Source of the DNA: Nitrospinaceae bacterium
GTDB lineage: Bacteria > Nitrospinota > Nitrospinia > Nitrospinales > Nitrospinaceae
Length of the DNA: 57,340 nt
Assembly: GCA_028278405.1 (NCBI GenBank)
Contig: JANQEK010000027.1
Coordinates: 1 to 57,340 of the forward strand
Reading direction: 5' to 3'
Each line of letters begins with the position of its first letter. Position 1 is the stretch's first letter. The position numbers and the translations under genes are program-made. Of the stretch, positions 1 to 10,231 are shown piece after piece. The notes under the pieces were generated by a model, which was given only the letters and a program-made list of their open reading frames with translations, was not told where the DNA came from and ran no database searches.

Positions 1-1394
1 GGTTGGGGTCCTTTGCCGTCCACCGGCACCGCATAGTTCCCATCAAAGCAGGCGGCACAGTACGTGGTCTTCTCGCCGTTCATGACACTCATCATATTAT
101 CGATGTCGAGGTATTCCAGCGAATCAGCGGTCACAAACCGGCGAGTTTCGTCCAAAGTGTGCTTGGAGGCAATCAATTGTTCGCGATCCGGCGTATCGAT
201 GCCGTAAAAACAGGGAAACAACGTGGGAGGAGAACTGATCCGGACATGCACTTCACGCGCCCCCGCTTCCCGCAACATCTTGACGATTTTACGGCTGGTG
301 GTCCCCCGGACAATTGAATCGTCAATGATGACTACCCGTTTGCCTTCGATAATTTGTTTGACGGCGTTGAGTTTTACTTTCACACCGAAATGCCGAATCT
401 GGGATTTCGGTTCGATAAAGGTTCGCCCCACATAATGGTTACGGATCAATCCCATTTCATACGGAATTCCCGACTCCTCCGAGTAACCGAGCGCAGAGAT
501 ATTCCCTGAGTCGGGTACCGGCACGATGATATCCGCATCGACCGGCGCCTGCCGGGCCAGCGCCACACCCATGCGCTTGCGTACCGCATACACATGCTCA
601 CCGAACAGGAAGCTGTCCGGGCGCGCAAAATAGATATGCTCGAAGATGCAGCGCTTTTCTTCCATTTTCCGGAACGGGAAAAACGATTGCAAACCGTCTT
701 TATTGATCAACAACACTTCGCCGGGTTCGATTTCGCGGACGAACTCCGCTTCCACCAGATCCATGACACAGGATTCCGACGCGACGATATAGGCTCCGTC
801 CAGTTTGCCCAGGCACAGCGGACGAAATCCGAAGGGATCGCGTGCGGCAACGATTTCGTTATCCGTCATCAGCGCCAGCGAGTAGGCGCCGTTGACCGCC
901 AGCAGAGCTTCCACCACCCGTTCCACAAACGTTTCGGAATGCGAATGGGCGATCAGGTGAACGATCACTTCGCTGTCGTTGGTGGATTGGAAAATCGCGC
1001 CTTCCTCAACGAGAGCCGCGCGTATCGAGTTCGCGTTGACGAGGTTGCCATTGTGCGCCAGAGCCAGCGAGCCCTTGGCATAATTGATGAGGCAGGGTTG
1101 AGCGTTCATGATTTTGCTCTCCCCGGCGGTGGAATAGCGATTGTGAGCCAATGCCATATTTCCGGGAAGACGCTTGATGCGTTTGGTACTGAAAATATCG
1201 GCCACCAGGCCCATGCCGACCTCCCGGTACATCTGCCCATTATTAGCAGACGTGATGCCGGCGCTTTCCTGACCCCGGTGCTGAAGGGCATACAATCCCA
1301 GATAGGCCAGGTTGGCCGCTTCCTTATGACCGTAGACTGCCACCACCCCGCACTCTTCGTGAAACTTGTCGTTGTCAGGCCACTCGGTTTCCAT
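1..1394 (-). CDS. purF: Amidophosphoribosyltransferase (PurF), 3' end beyond window
   Basis: This enzyme makes 5-phosphoribosylamine from PRPP and glutamine, the first committed step of purine synthesis. About 464 residues are visible and only a few C-terminal residues should be missing. The catalytic cysteine follows a short propeptide (C15, in [11 protein letters not shown]). The glutaminase domain comes first, then the PRPP-binding motif [12 protein letters not shown]. Cysteines in [16 protein letters not shown] and TYCAAC match the 4Fe-4S ligands of the Bacillus-type enzyme, so this is the oxygen-sensitive cluster form. The ATG at 1394 lies inside the end of purL (20 bp overlap), so the two are translationally linked. 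It is the last visible gene of purSQLF. Confidence 0.95.
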   Translation of the reverse strand, partial: METEWPDNDKFHEECGVVAVYGHKEAANLAYLGLYALQHRGQESAGITSANNGQMYREVGMGLVADIFSTKRIKRLPGNMALAHNRYSTAGESKIMNAQPCLINYAKGSLALAHNGNLVNANSIRAALVEEGAIFQSTNDSEVIVHLIAHSHSETFVERVVEALLAVNGAYSLALMTDNEIVAARDPFGFRPLCLGKLDGAYIVASESCVMDLVEAEFVREIEPGEVLLINKDGLQSFFPFRKMEEKRCIFEHIYFARPDSFLFGEHVYAVRKRMGVALARQAPVDADIIVPVPDSGNISALGYSEESGIPYEMGLIRNHYVGRTFIEPKSQIRHFGVKVKLNAVKQIIEGKRVVIIDDSIVRGTTSRKIVKMLREAGAREVHVRISSPPTLFPCFYGIDTPDREQLIASKHTLDETRRFVTADSLEYLDIDNMMSVMNGEKTTYCAACFDGNYAVPVDGKGPQ

Positions 1395-3606
1395 AACGGC
1401 TCAGCGAATGTTTCCAAGCGTCCTCGAGGATGAGAACACTTTCATTAATAAATTCCTTCCGGTCGATCTTTATTTGAAAATTCTGACCACCTGTCGATCC
1501 CAAAACGGAAAATGGAACGCCCGCTTTCTCGGCCAGGGTTTCGATCTCCGTCAACGCATCCTCCGCAAAGGAAATCATGATCCGGGACTGGGATTCTCCA
1601 AACAACAAAGCATCGGCGCGCATGCTTCCATTCAATTCAATCGCCGCCCCGACAGGCTCCTGTCCGGTCATGCAAGACTCGGCCAGGACTACCGCCAATC
1701 CGCCCTCGGAGCAATCATGCGCCGATTGGATCAACTGTTTGCGGATCAAATCGAGGCACAACCGCTGAACATCGAGTTCGATTTGCGGGTCCAACTGCGG
1801 CGGTTTGCCGCGGCACTCGTTCCAGAACAGCTTCTGATATTCACTGCCGCCCAATTCTTCACGGGTTGACCCCAGCAGACCGATCCGATGCCCTTCCTGC
1901 TTGAATCCCTGGGTGCAATGCAGCGAACGGTCTTCCATCAACCCGACCACGGCAATTGTCGGTGTGGGATAAATGGCTTCGCCTTTTGTTTCATTATAAA
2001 GACTGACATTGCCACTGACCACCGGAATATCCATGAAACGGCACAAATCGCCCAGTCCGCGCACCGCCTCCTGAAATTGCCACATGATCTCGGGATTCTC
2101 CGGATTCCCAAAATTAAGGCAATTGGTCACGCCGACCGGCTCGGCGCCGGCACAGACGACGTTCCGGCAGGCTTCCGCCACAGCAATCTGCGCCCCGGTA
2201 TAAGGATCGAGATAGCCGTACCGCGGGTTGCAATCCACTGACAGGGCCAGCGCCTTGTCGGTCTCCGGAACCCGGAGCACCGCCGCATCCGATCCCGGCA
2301 AAACCAGCGTGTTCAGCCGCACCATGTGGTCATATTGCTCGTACACAAACTGCTTGGACGCCAGGGTGGGTGAGGCCAACAGTTGCTTGAGGATCTCCCC
2401 GCAGTTGCCCGGGATCTCACGTGACGATAAATCAAGAGCACCGGCCTCCGACAGATACGCGGGTTTTTGTGTCGGGCGGTCGCATTTCAGCGCGCCTGTC
2501 ACCACGGTTTCGATGGGCAGATTCACCACCTCCACCCCCTTTTCGTTAGCGCGAAAAATGCCGTCATCCGTCACCCGTCCGATCACCGCCACATCCAGAT
2601 CCCATTTCTCGAAAATGTCAAGCGCTTCGGACTCGTGACCCTTTTCCACCACGAACAACATGCGTTCCTGCGATTCCGATAGCATGAGCTCGTAAGCATT
2701 CATGCCCTCTTCCCGCCGGGGCACCGCGTCCAGATCCAGTTCCATTCCCATGCCGGCGCGTTCCGCCATTTCAAAGGACGACGACGACAGCCCCGCCGCG
2801 CCCATATCCTGAACGCCCACCACCCAGTCCTTTTTCATGATTTCCAGGCAGGCTTCCAATAATAACTTTTCGGTAAACGGGTCGCCGACCTGAACCGTCG
2901 GGCGTTTTTCTTCGGTGGCGTCGTCAAACTCCGCCGAGGCCATGCTGGCGCCGTGAATGCCGTCGCGTCCCGTTTTGGAACCGACATACAACAGGGCGTT
3001 GCCCACTCCGGAGGCTTTGCCGAGAAAAATCCGGTCGGCCTTGGCAAGCCCCAGGCAGAACGCATTGACCAGAATGTTGCCGTTGTAACAGGCGTCGAAA
3101 TAAATATCACCGCCGACCGTGGGCACACCGACGCAATTGCCGTAATCGGCGATGCCTTTGACGACGCCGTTCAACAGGTAGCGGGTTTTTTCGTGCTCGG
3201 GATCGCCGAAGCGAAGCGAATCTAGCAGGGCAATCGGACGCGCGCCCATGGTGAACACGTCGCGCATGATACCCCCCACTCCCGTTGCTGCGCCCTGGTG
3301 CGGCTCGATGAACGACGGGTGATTGTGGCTTTCAATTTTGAATACTGCCGCCAGTCCGTCGCCGATGTCCACCACTCCGGCGTTTTCGCCCGGCCCTTGG
3401 ATGACGCGCGGGCCTTCCGTCGGCAACGTTTTGAGATGCGGACGCGAACTCTTGTAACTGCAATGCTCGCTCCACATCGCTGAGAAAATTCCCAGCTCGA
3501 CCAGGTTGGGGTCGCGATTCAACAGTTCCTGGATGCGGGCATACTCTTCCGGTGACAGACCGTGCTCGGCGACAATTTCAGGGGTAATGGAAATGGAAGC
3601 CGTCAT
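1375..3606 (-). CDS. purL: Phosphoribosylformylglycinamidine synthase subunit II (PurL)
   Basis: This is the ATP-dependent synthetase subunit that converts FGAR to FGAM using ammonia channelled from PurQ. The product is 743 aa, the size of small (Bacillus-type) PurL, which needs separate PurQ and PurS. Family signatures seen are [16 protein letters not shown], the repeated GxGGxxGKDG-like turns, and [13 protein letters not shown] chose the ATG at 3606 rather than the upstream in-frame start at 3684: it opens [17 protein letters not shown], as expected for the family, and forms an ATGA overlap with the purQ stop. It overlaps purF by 20 bp at its 3' end. Confidence 0.95.
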   Translation of the reverse strand: MTASISITPEIVAEHGLSPEEYARIQELLNRDPNLVELGIFSAMWSEHCSYKSSRPHLKTLPTEGPRVIQGPGENAGVVDIGDGLAAVFKIESHNHPSFIEPHQGAATGVGGIMRDVFTMGARPIALLDSLRFGDPEHEKTRYLLNGVVKGIADYGNCVGVPTVGGDIYFDACYNGNILVNAFCLGLAKADRIFLGKASGVGNALLYVGSKTGRDGIHGASMASAEFDDATEEKRPTVQVGDPFTEKLLLEACLEIMKKDWVVGVQDMGAAGLSSSSFEMAERAGMGMELDLDAVPRREEGMNAYELMLSESQERMLFVVEKGHESEALDIFEKWDLDVAVIGRVTDDGIFRANEKGVEVVNLPIETVVTGALKCDRPTQKPAYLSEAGALDLSSREIPGNCGEILKQLLASPTLASKQFVYEQYDHMVRLNTLVLPGSDAAVLRVPETDKALALSVDCNPRYGYLDPYTGAQIAVAEACRNVVCAGAEPVGVTNCLNFGNPENPEIMWQFQEAVRGLGDLCRFMDIPVVSGNVSLYNETKGEAIYPTPTIAVVGLMEDRSLHCTQGFKQEGHRIGLLGSTREELGGSEYQKLFWNECRGKPPQLDPQIELDVQRLCLDLIRKQLIQSAHDCSEGGLAVVLAESCMTGQEPVGAAIELNGSMRADALLFGESQSRIMISFAEDALTEIETLAEKAGVPFSVLGSTGGQNFQIKIDRKEFINESVLILEDAWKHSLSRYGNRVA

Positions 3607-4301
3607 GAATGCGCCAGACTCGATTCGATGAGGGATTTGAATATCATTTGCCCATCTACATTGTTCCAGAGAGGATCGGCACATCGCTCGGGATGCGGCA
3701 TCATGCCCATCACATTTTTGGCGGCGTTGGCCACTCCAGCAATATGATCCAGCGAACCGTTGGGATTAGCTTCTTCCGGCGTGCCACCCTTCGCATCGCA
3801 ATAACGTAAGATGACCTGTCCGTTGTCTTTCAGGCGTTTCAAGGTATCGCTATCGGTAAAGTAACGCCCCTGACCGTGATTGATCGGTATCCTCAATACG
3901 GTACCGGTTGTGCATTGGGAAGTGAACGGCGTTTCGTTAGTCTCCACACGAAGAGTCAGGTCCTTGCAGATGAAACGCTGACCGGCGTTGTCCATCAGTA
4001 CGCCGGGTAGCAGGCCGGATTCCACCAGAATCTGGAATCCATTGCAGATGCCCAGCACACGACCGCCTTTATTCGCATAATCGGTTACCGACTTCATGAT
4101 GGGGGAAAACCGGGCGATGGCGCCGGGACGCAGGTAGTCGCCGTAGGAAAAACCACCGGGCAGAACGATGAAGTCGAAGGAATCCAGGACTTCATCCTTG
4201 TGCCAGATCCAGTGGGTCTCCAACTGATGCACATGCTTGAGGATATGGTAGCAGTCGTGGTCGCAGTTGGAACCGGGGAACACGACAATGCCGCACTTCA
4301 T
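3603..4301 (-). CDS. purQ: Phosphoribosylformylglycinamidine synthase subunit I (PurQ)
   Basis: This is the glutaminase subunit of FGAM synthase; it releases ammonia from glutamine for PurL. The 232-aa protein is a class I amidotransferase. The nucleophile is C86 in GICNGFQ, and the His/Glu pair is in MPHPERC near the C-terminus. The N-terminus reads [15 protein letters not shown], typical of PurQ. I chose the ATG at 4301 because a GGAGG Shine-Dalgarno sits five bases upstream; an in-frame TTG at 4319 is less likely. The stop overlaps the purL start (ATGA). Confidence 0.95.
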   Translation of the reverse strand: MKCGIVVFPGSNCDHDCYHILKHVHQLETHWIWHKDEVLDSFDFIVLPGGFSYGDYLRPGAIARFSPIMKSVTDYANKGGRVLGICNGFQILVESGLLPGVLMDNAGQRFICKDLTLRVETNETPFTSQCTTGTVLRIPINHGQGRYFTDSDTLKRLKDNGQVILRYCDAKGGTPEEANPNGSLDHIAGVANAAKNVMGMMPHPERCADPLWNNVDGQMIFKSLIESSLAHS

Positions 4302-4323
4302 AAGAGCCTCCGGGGCCAAAGGG

Positions 4324-4572
4324 TCATTCCGCGGGCTCCAGCGTAAACCGGTAGGATTCGATCACGGTATTGGCGAGCAGTTTCTCGCACATCTCAATGA
4401 CGCGGCCCTCCGCTTCCTCTTTGGAAAGGCCTTTCAGTTTGACCTCCATGTACTTGCCGAGATGCACATCCTGCACCTCAGAATAGCCGAGATCGTTGAG
4501 GGCATGGTGGACCGCTTTGCCCTGGGAGTCGAGCACTCCGTTCTTTAAGGTCACGTGAATTTTAGCGAGCAT
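4324..4572 (-). CDS. purS: Phosphoribosylformylglycinamidine synthase subunit PurS
   Basis: This small third subunit of FGAM synthase bridges PurL and PurQ and helps form the ammonia channel. The 82-aa length and the pattern [18 protein letters not shown] followed by LGKYMEVKL match the family. It is the first gene of the purS-purQ-purL-purF operon and ends 22 bp before the purQ ATG. The roughly 270 bp upstream (4573-4841) should hold the operon promoter, but I see no convincing -35/-10 pair there. Confidence 0.93.
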   Translation of the reverse strand: MLAKIHVTLKNGVLDSQGKAVHHALNDLGYSEVQDVHLGKYMEVKLKGLSKEEAEGRVIEMCEKLLANTVIESYRFTLEPAE

Positions 4573-4821
4573 GCGCCTGAGGCATCAATGAGACAAGAAT
4601 ATCGGACCGGAGCAGGTTCTGGAAGGACCCAGCGACCGCATCGGACAGACGAAACGTTAGGGTTGCCATTCGCGCTCAACATATCATAGAACCCGCCCCA
4701 ATTCCAGCGCGGCGCCCGGCGAATCGCCGGAGGTATTTTTTATCCTGCTATCCTGAGACTGCCGAAGTGGAGCCAGGGAGATTTGAACATGGCTTTCAGG
4801 GAAGAAAGGTAGGAGGCACAT

Positions 4822-4845
4822 GTGAAACCGAACCCTCCGTTTCAC
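4822..4845 (-). terminator. Hairpin at the 3' end of the small lipoprotein gene
   Basis: A perfect 7-bp inverted repeat (GTGAAAC and GTTTCAC, 10-base loop) overlaps the stop codon of the lipoprotein gene. There is no U-run after it, so it may be an mRNA-end stabiliser rather than an intrinsic terminator. Confidence 0.3.
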
Positions 4846-5060
4846 TTCATGGCGTCAATGGCTTTCAAATAATGCTCACAGGATTGAAGCTTCTTGGCAT
4901 CGCCATGATGTTCTTCGACACAGTCCTGATACTTCTTCAAGATTTTCAACCGTTCCTCTTTAAAGTCCGCATCCGCTTCAGCGGCCCGTTCGGCTCCTGT
5001 CGTACAACCCACAAAACCGCTCATCGCCAAAACGAAAAAAATAGAAATCAGTTTCCGCAT
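4842..5060 (-). CDS. Small putative lipoprotein
   Basis: This is a 72-aa protein with a short basic N-terminus, a hydrophobic stretch and a lipobox-like FVGC around residue 19, so it is probably lipidated and anchored in an outer or inner membrane. The mature part is short, highly charged and probably helical, with two cysteines (YQDCVEEHH and LQSCEHY) that could form a disulfide. A GGAG Shine-Dalgarno lies six bases before the ATG. I do not recognise a family. It stands alone between purS and the divergent aldolase/SDR gene. Confidence 0.7.
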   Translation of the reverse strand: MRKLISIFFVLAMSGFVGCTTGAERAAEADADFKEERLKILKKYQDCVEEHHGDAKKLQSCEHYLKAIDAMK

Positions 5061-5275
5061 GATTTTCTCCTACAAAAATTATTCAATAGAAGCACTCCGC
5101 ACAACCGGAGGCCGCTCGGGTTTATCGGCTTTCTACCTATCAGGTTAATGCCATGAAGCGGGACTGACAACCGGTTTTCCACCGATGAAACGGCGGAATT
5201 GACACTCTAATTCTCAAACAGGAGTAAAAATTTTATCTTCTTTATTCTCAGGCGCGGATTTGTTATTTTCATTCA

Positions 5276-7333
5276 ATGGAAAATCTCTGGGACGATAAGG
5301 AAGCAAAAGAGGCAATCGCGCGTTATTCAGATGTTTCCGAGGATGTGGCCCTCCGGGTCTACACCTCCCGCCTGATCGGGGCGGAACCGGCACTGGTTCT
5401 GCACGGCGGCGGCAATACTTCGGTCAAATCGCGTACCAAAAACCGGTTGGGTAAGGAAGTCGACGTCCTGTACGTCAAGGGCAGCGGCTGGGATCTGGAT
5501 ACATTGGAGCCACCCGGCCTGCCGGGAGTTCAACTCGATTACCTGAAGCAGTTGCGTAACCTGAAGAGCCTGTCAGACGAAGCGATGGTCAACGACCAGC
5601 GGACGCACCTGCTGGACGCGTCGTCACCCAATCCTTCAGTGGAAACGCTCCTGCACGCTTTTCTGCCGCATAAATTTGTCGACCATTCGCATGCCGACGC
5701 CATTCTGGTGATCGCCAACCAGCCGAACTCCGAGAAAATCTGCAAGGAAATATACGGAGATGAGCTGGGCGTGGTGCCGTACATCATGCCGGGGTTCGAT
5801 CTGGCCAAAGCCGCGGCTGAAGCCTACGAGAAAAACCCACGGGTCAAAGGGTTGGTATTGCTCAATCATGGCCTGTTCACCTTCGGTGAAACGGCCCAGG
5901 AAAGTTACGATGCCCACATCAAAGCCGTGACCCAGGCGGAAACGTATATCCAGAACAATCCACGCCAGCCACTGACTCCGGCCAACGATTCCGGATCGGC
6001 TGAAGATCAGGAAATTTTAAAAGCCATCGCCCCGGTCCTGCGTGGATTGTACCGGGAGCAATCGGGTACCTCCTGGTTGGTTCACCACCGCCAAAGCGGA
6101 GCCGCTCGAGAATTCGCTTCCAGCAAGGAGTGTAAAAAATGGTCGCAGATCGGCACGGCAACCCCGGATCACGTCATCCGCACCAAACAAAAACCCCTTC
6201 TGCTGAACCCGAAGCACCTGGACGATCCGGAACGTTTGCGTTCCGAACTGGAAGAAGCCTTGAAGCGCTATGAGAAGGCTTACCATAAGTACTTCGTCAC
6301 CAACCAGGCGAGAAAAGGCATCGAAATGAAAGAGCTGGACCCCCTGCCGCGGGTCCTTCTGGTGGCGGGCCTGGGGTTGGTCACGATAGGCAAAACTGCG
6401 AAGGAAACCAAAATTGCCGCCGATCTTTACGAGCACACCATTGAAATCATCCAAAGCGCGTTCGACATCGGCACCTACACCCCGCTCCCGGAAGCGGATC
6501 TGTTTGACATGGAGTACTGGTCGCTGGAGCAAGCCAAACTGGGGAAATCCCAACCCCCTCTGTTGCAGGGACAGGTCGCGTACATTACGGGTGCCGCCTC
6601 GGGCATCGGACGCGCCACCGCCCAGCTGTTTGCAGAAAAAGGAGCCAATCTTTATCTGGTCGACCTGAACGGCGAAGCCCTCGAGGGGGCGGGCATGGCC
6701 TTGCAAAAAATCAGTAAGGCCGGCGTGACCTGGCGGGGAGTCGATTTGACCGATGAATCGGCGGTGGCGGCCTCGTTCGAACACGCGGTGCAAACTTATG
6801 GAGGGGTCGATATCCTCGTCTCCAATGCCGGCAATGCCGTGCAGGGCCGGATCGGTGAAGTTGACAGCGCTACCTTGCGAGGCAGCTTCGATCTCAACTT
6901 TTTCGCGCACCAGACCGTAGCTGCTGAGGCGGTCAACATCTTCCTGAAACAGAAAAACGGCGGCACCCTCTTGTTCAACGCCTCGAAAGCGGCCTTCAAT
7001 CCCGGCAAGGATTTCGGTCCGTATGCCCTGCCGAAAGCGGCCGTAGTCGCGCTGGTCAAACAATACGCCCTGGATTATGGTAAGGAGGGAATTCGTTCCA
7101 ATGCTATCAATGCCGACCGCATCCGCACCGGCATGTTCACCGACAACTTCATCGCCGAGCGTGCCAAAGCCCGCGGCCTGGAACCGGAAGAATATTTCAG
7201 GCAGAACCTGCTGGGTCGGGAAGTGCTGGACACCGACGTGGCGGAGGCATTTTTACATCTGGCTTTGTCGGAAAAAACCACCGGAAGCGTGTTCACCGTC
7301 GACGGCGGCAACATCGCCGCCAGTCCCCGATAA
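5276..7333 (+). CDS. Bifunctional class II aldolase / short-chain dehydrogenase
   Basis: This 685-aa fusion protein has an N-terminal class II (zinc) aldolase/epimerase domain (about residues 20-230). It carries the HSHADA and LLNHGLFTFG metal-binding histidines and the GGNTSVK phosphate-binding loop. A C-terminal SDR domain runs from about residue 430. It has TGAASGIGRAT for the nucleotide, SNAG, a catalytic serine in NASKAAF and a YxxxK pair (YALPK). The fusion resembles the RhaD/RhaE-type rhamnulose-phosphate aldolase/lactaldehyde dehydrogenase family; the true substrate cannot be read from sequence. It is a single-gene unit, convergent with the RND gene. No sugar kinase or isomerase is nearby, so a role in rhamnose use is not supported by context. 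Confidence 0.88.
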   Translation: MENLWDDKEAKEAIARYSDVSEDVALRVYTSRLIGAEPALVLHGGGNTSVKSRTKNRLGKEVDVLYVKGSGWDLDTLEPPGLPGVQLDYLKQLRNLKSLSDEAMVNDQRTHLLDASSPNPSVETLLHAFLPHKFVDHSHADAILVIANQPNSEKICKEIYGDELGVVPYIMPGFDLAKAAAEAYEKNPRVKGLVLLNHGLFTFGETAQESYDAHIKAVTQAETYIQNNPRQPLTPANDSGSAEDQEILKAIAPVLRGLYREQSGTSWLVHHRQSGAAREFASSKECKKWSQIGTATPDHVIRTKQKPLLLNPKHLDDPERLRSELEEALKRYEKAYHKYFVTNQARKGIEMKELDPLPRVLLVAGLGLVTIGKTAKETKIAADLYEHTIEIIQSAFDIGTYTPLPEADLFDMEYWSLEQAKLGKSQPPLLQGQVAYITGAASGIGRATAQLFAEKGANLYLVDLNGEALEGAGMALQKISKAGVTWRGVDLTDESAVAASFEHAVQTYGGVDILVSNAGNAVQGRIGEVDSATLRGSFDLNFFAHQTVAAEAVNIFLKQKNGGTLLFNASKAAFNPGKDFGPYALPKAAVVALVKQYALDYGKEGIRSNAINADRIRTGMFTDNFIAERAKARGLEPEEYFRQNLLGREVLDTDVAEAFLHLALSEKTTGSVFTVDGGNIAASPR

Positions 7334-7366
7334 CTCCTCTAGCGAGGAGAAGCAACTTGCTGATGG

Positions 7367-10111
7367 TTAAATCTTCCAGCCTCTTGCCTGGCAGAGTTTC
7401 ATAAGCGCGGGGAGCAGGGTGATGGAGGTAATCATGCAACTGCCCACACCCAACGTGAGAACCAGACCGACGCTGTACACTCCTTGATGATCCGCCACCA
7501 TCAGGCTTCCGAATCCGATCATGGTGGTCAGTGAAGTCAGGATCACCGCCTGGCCGGTACTTTTCGAGATGACGTTCTCTCCACACTCCGGCGCTTCACG
7601 GCAACGATGCAGGATGTGTACGCCGTCGACCACGCCGATACCGAGGATCAGGGGCAGGATCACCAGATTAGCGAGGTTGAACTGAATGCCGGTCAACCGC
7701 ATGAGACCCAAAGTCAATACAGCCCCCGCCAATGTCGGAATCAATACCAGAAGCGTGGTTCTGAAATTCTGCAGCGTCAACATCAAATAAATGATGATAG
7801 CCGCCAACGCATACAAACCCGCGCGAATGTATCCGTCGATCATCAATCGGCTTGATTCAAACATGTGGACCGCGTTGCCGGTAACATCGGGGTCGATCTT
7901 TCGCATTTCATACAGGAACTTTTCCATTTCTTCGCGTTCCCAAATATTGATGCTGGGATAGGCCAGTATCAGGTACTTCCCGTCGGTGCTGACAAACCGG
8001 TCTTTGATATCCTGTGGCAACTCTTCCACTTTGACCGGAGTGGGATGGGCGGAACGCTTGAGGTCGGCAATTTTTTTCCGGTAATCAATGAACAGGGTTT
8101 GTGAAAACTTCTTCAGTCGGGTTGCGGCGGTTTCGGAATCGGTGTTCTTTAAAGCGGCATCCAACAACCTCACTTGGCGGGAAGCTTCATACACATCGTC
8201 TTGTCCTTCGTCTTTTTCTTTTTTGCGAAGTTTGAATCGGATTTTCTTGATCGTGGCCCGTATGGCTCGCAGGGAAAACGTTTCGTCCTCGGATTCCACT
8301 TCCAAAGGATCGATGAGGGGAGCGAGGGCTTTCACCTTTCGAATTCGAGTTTCCTGGTTTTCCGGGATCGCCGTGAGCAAGCTTTCCACTTTACCCACGG
8401 AAGGCATGGCTTTGAGTACCCGGTATTTTTCTTTCGCATCCTCAATATCGTCCGCGATCAACGCGGCGTTCCAGGAAGCCCGTTTGGCATTTTCAATAAT
8501 CTTCATTTCAAAATGCACCGCTTCTGTTCCCTTGGCCTGCATGTTGAGGAGGTTGTAATCAAAATACAGCTCCCGGGAAAGGTAACCACAGCCAATCAGC
8601 AAACCCAGCGAAACAAATATAATGAGGTAGTAATGTGAATAGAACCTCTCAAACAAGGCGTCGCGCTTGACCACCCGCTCCGGAAGGGTGTACACCGGTT
8701 TTCGCCAGCGTTCCTCGATACTGATCAAAGCCGGCAGCAAAAGGACCATACCGAGCAGACACAACACGACGCCGCCGGCGGCGATAATTCCCAGTTCGAC
8801 GATTCCCACAAAATCGGTGAATGCCATCGCTCCAAAGGCGATGGCCGTAGTGACCGCTCCCGCGAGGTTGCCGCGCCCGGTCTGCTGCAGCGTGTTGCGC
8901 ATGGCCAGATAGGCGTCGTTGCCCAAACGCCTTTCTTCCCGGTAACGGCAGAGGATGTGGATTCCAAAATCGATGCCCAGCCCGATCAGGATGGTGGTGA
9001 AGACCACGGAAATAATATTGAGATGACCCACGGACAGGGTGGTGTATCCCATCGCCCAGGTAATGGAAACCATCAAAGTGAATACTGCAAGAAGAGGCTC
9101 GGTGACCCGCCGGTAAAAGATAATAAACAGCAGAGCCACACCGGTGAGTGCATACCGGGAGGCGTTTTTAACATCGGAATGAGTGGTAAACATCTCGTCT
9201 GACGAAATCACTTCGCCTCCCGTCATTCCCACTTTGATTTTGGGAAAACCGGGAGACAGGTCACGGATGATTTCCCGAATCCCCTCAATTGCATTTTTGG
9301 ACCCAGCAAAGTCTCCTTCGGTTTCCTGCGGATTGAGCAGGATGAACAGCAAACGTTCGTCGTCGGACACCAGATATCCCTGTTCCCTTAATGGTTTGTC
9401 CTCTTCAGCCAGAAATGTTCCCCAGGGCGAACGGTAAGACGTTTCTCCCTCAACATGCCGCGTCATTTGTCCCAGCAGGGAAATCAACAAACCGAGATCG
9501 GCGGAATCTTCTTTCTCTGTCTCCTCATCTTCCGTGCCGAGTAAATCGGTGAGCAAGGTATCGACGACTCCTGAGCTGATTTCCTGGTTGAGGCTTCTGA
9601 GAAGCGTGTTGAGTCCGGGAGAAGCATCCACCTGTTCAAGGAAATCCTGGTGCGATCTCAGCTTGTCTCCCAACTTCTGGAGCGAGTCCGGCTCCAGGAA
9701 CAACAGGGACTTATCCTTGAAATAAGCGGTATCAACTTTGTAATAAATCTCGGAAGATATCTCGGGCCGGTTTTGTAGCCGCCCCACCAGTTGATCGGCA
9801 AACCGTTTCATCGTGTCGGGCTGCTCACCTTCGACAACGACAATCATGCCGTCAAAATCCTTGAAACGATCCCGGTACTGCTGATACAGCTCATGGAATT
9901 TCATGTCTTTGGAGATAAGGTCTTCCCGGAGAGTGTTGAACTGGAGGTGTGCTGCCGTATACCACAAACTGATAGACGCCAGGACCAAAGAAACGAACAA
10001 CACCCACCATGGATGATGGTACGCCAGGGTCTCAAAGGCGTTAAACACCCTGTCCAAGGGGCCGGGTCTGGGAGGTGAGGGAACTTCTTCTGATGAAGCG
10101 GTTGGAGCCAT
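7367..10111 (-). CDS. HpnN-like RND/MMPL family exporter
   Basis: This large inner-membrane protein (about 914 aa) has the duplicated RND layout. Each half has one transmembrane helix, a large periplasmic loop, and then a block of five or six helices; in the first half the block includes GLGIDFGIHILCRYREER and in the second GIGVVDGVHILHRCRE. The first loop (DFDGMIVVVEG, LLFLEPDSLQKLGDKL, DFLEQVDASPGLNTLL) resembles HpnN, which moves hopanoids to the outer membrane. Hopanoid transport is therefore likely but not proven; other MMPL lipid exporters share the fold. The start is uncertain: the ATG at 10111 lacks a good Shine-Dalgarno, and an in-frame TTG lies at 10132 inside an inverted repeat. 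The PagL-like gene lies upstream on the same strand. Confidence 0.75.
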   Translation of the reverse strand: MAPTASSEEVPSPPRPGPLDRVFNAFETLAYHHPWWVLFVSLVLASISLWYTAAHLQFNTLREDLISKDMKFHELYQQYRDRFKDFDGMIVVVEGEQPDTMKRFADQLVGRLQNRPEISSEIYYKVDTAYFKDKSLLFLEPDSLQKLGDKLRSHQDFLEQVDASPGLNTLLRSLNQEISSGVVDTLLTDLLGTEDEETEKEDSADLGLLISLLGQMTRHVEGETSYRSPWGTFLAEEDKPLREQGYLVSDDERLLFILLNPQETEGDFAGSKNAIEGIREIIRDLSPGFPKIKVGMTGGEVISSDEMFTTHSDVKNASRYALTGVALLFIIFYRRVTEPLLAVFTLMVSITWAMGYTTLSVGHLNIISVVFTTILIGLGIDFGIHILCRYREERRLGNDAYLAMRNTLQQTGRGNLAGAVTTAIAFGAMAFTDFVGIVELGIIAAGGVVLCLLGMVLLLPALISIEERWRKPVYTLPERVVKRDALFERFYSHYYLIIFVSLGLLIGCGYLSRELYFDYNLLNMQAKGTEAVHFEMKIIENAKRASWNAALIADDIEDAKEKYRVLKAMPSVGKVESLLTAIPENQETRIRKVKALAPLIDPLEVESEDETFSLRAIRATIKKIRFKLRKKEKDEGQDDVYEASRQVRLLDAALKNTDSETAATRLKKFSQTLFIDYRKKIADLKRSAHPTPVKVEELPQDIKDRFVSTDGKYLILAYPSINIWEREEMEKFLYEMRKIDPDVTGNAVHMFESSRLMIDGYIRAGLYALAAIIIYLMLTLQNFRTTLLVLIPTLAGAVLTLGLMRLTGIQFNLANLVILPLILGIGVVDGVHILHRCREAPECGENVISKSTGQAVILTSLTTMIGFGSLMVADHQGVYSVGLVLTLGVGSCMITSITLLPALMKLCQARGWKI

Positions 10112-10130
10112 AAGAATACAAAAAATGATC

Positions 10131-10149
10131 AAACTCCAGAATGGAGTTT
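10131..10149 (-). terminator. Inverted repeat between the PagL-like and RND genes
   Basis: A perfect inverted repeat with 8-bp arms (AAACTCCA and TGGAGTTT, 3-base loop) is followed on the minus strand by GATCA and six Ts. It could be a weak intrinsic terminator for the PagL-like gene. It could also be an operator or translation-control hairpin, because it covers the possible TTG start of the RND gene. Confidence 0.35.
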
Positions 10150-10231
10150 TATGGAAAGTGCCTTAAAAAACAGTATAACAGGTCGGATGAAAGAGGCAGA
10201 GAATAATTACCCGCGATGCCCGCCGGTCAAA

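Noticed and set aside
594-1433. Long plus-strand frame of 279 codons opposite purF
   Set aside because: It is antisense to a conserved purF reading frame with full motifs; no domain is recognised in the opposite frame.
6017-7063. 348-codon minus-strand frame opposite the aldolase/SDR gene
   Set aside because: The plus frame carries clear aldolase and SDR motifs; the minus frame is a shadow without recognised family.
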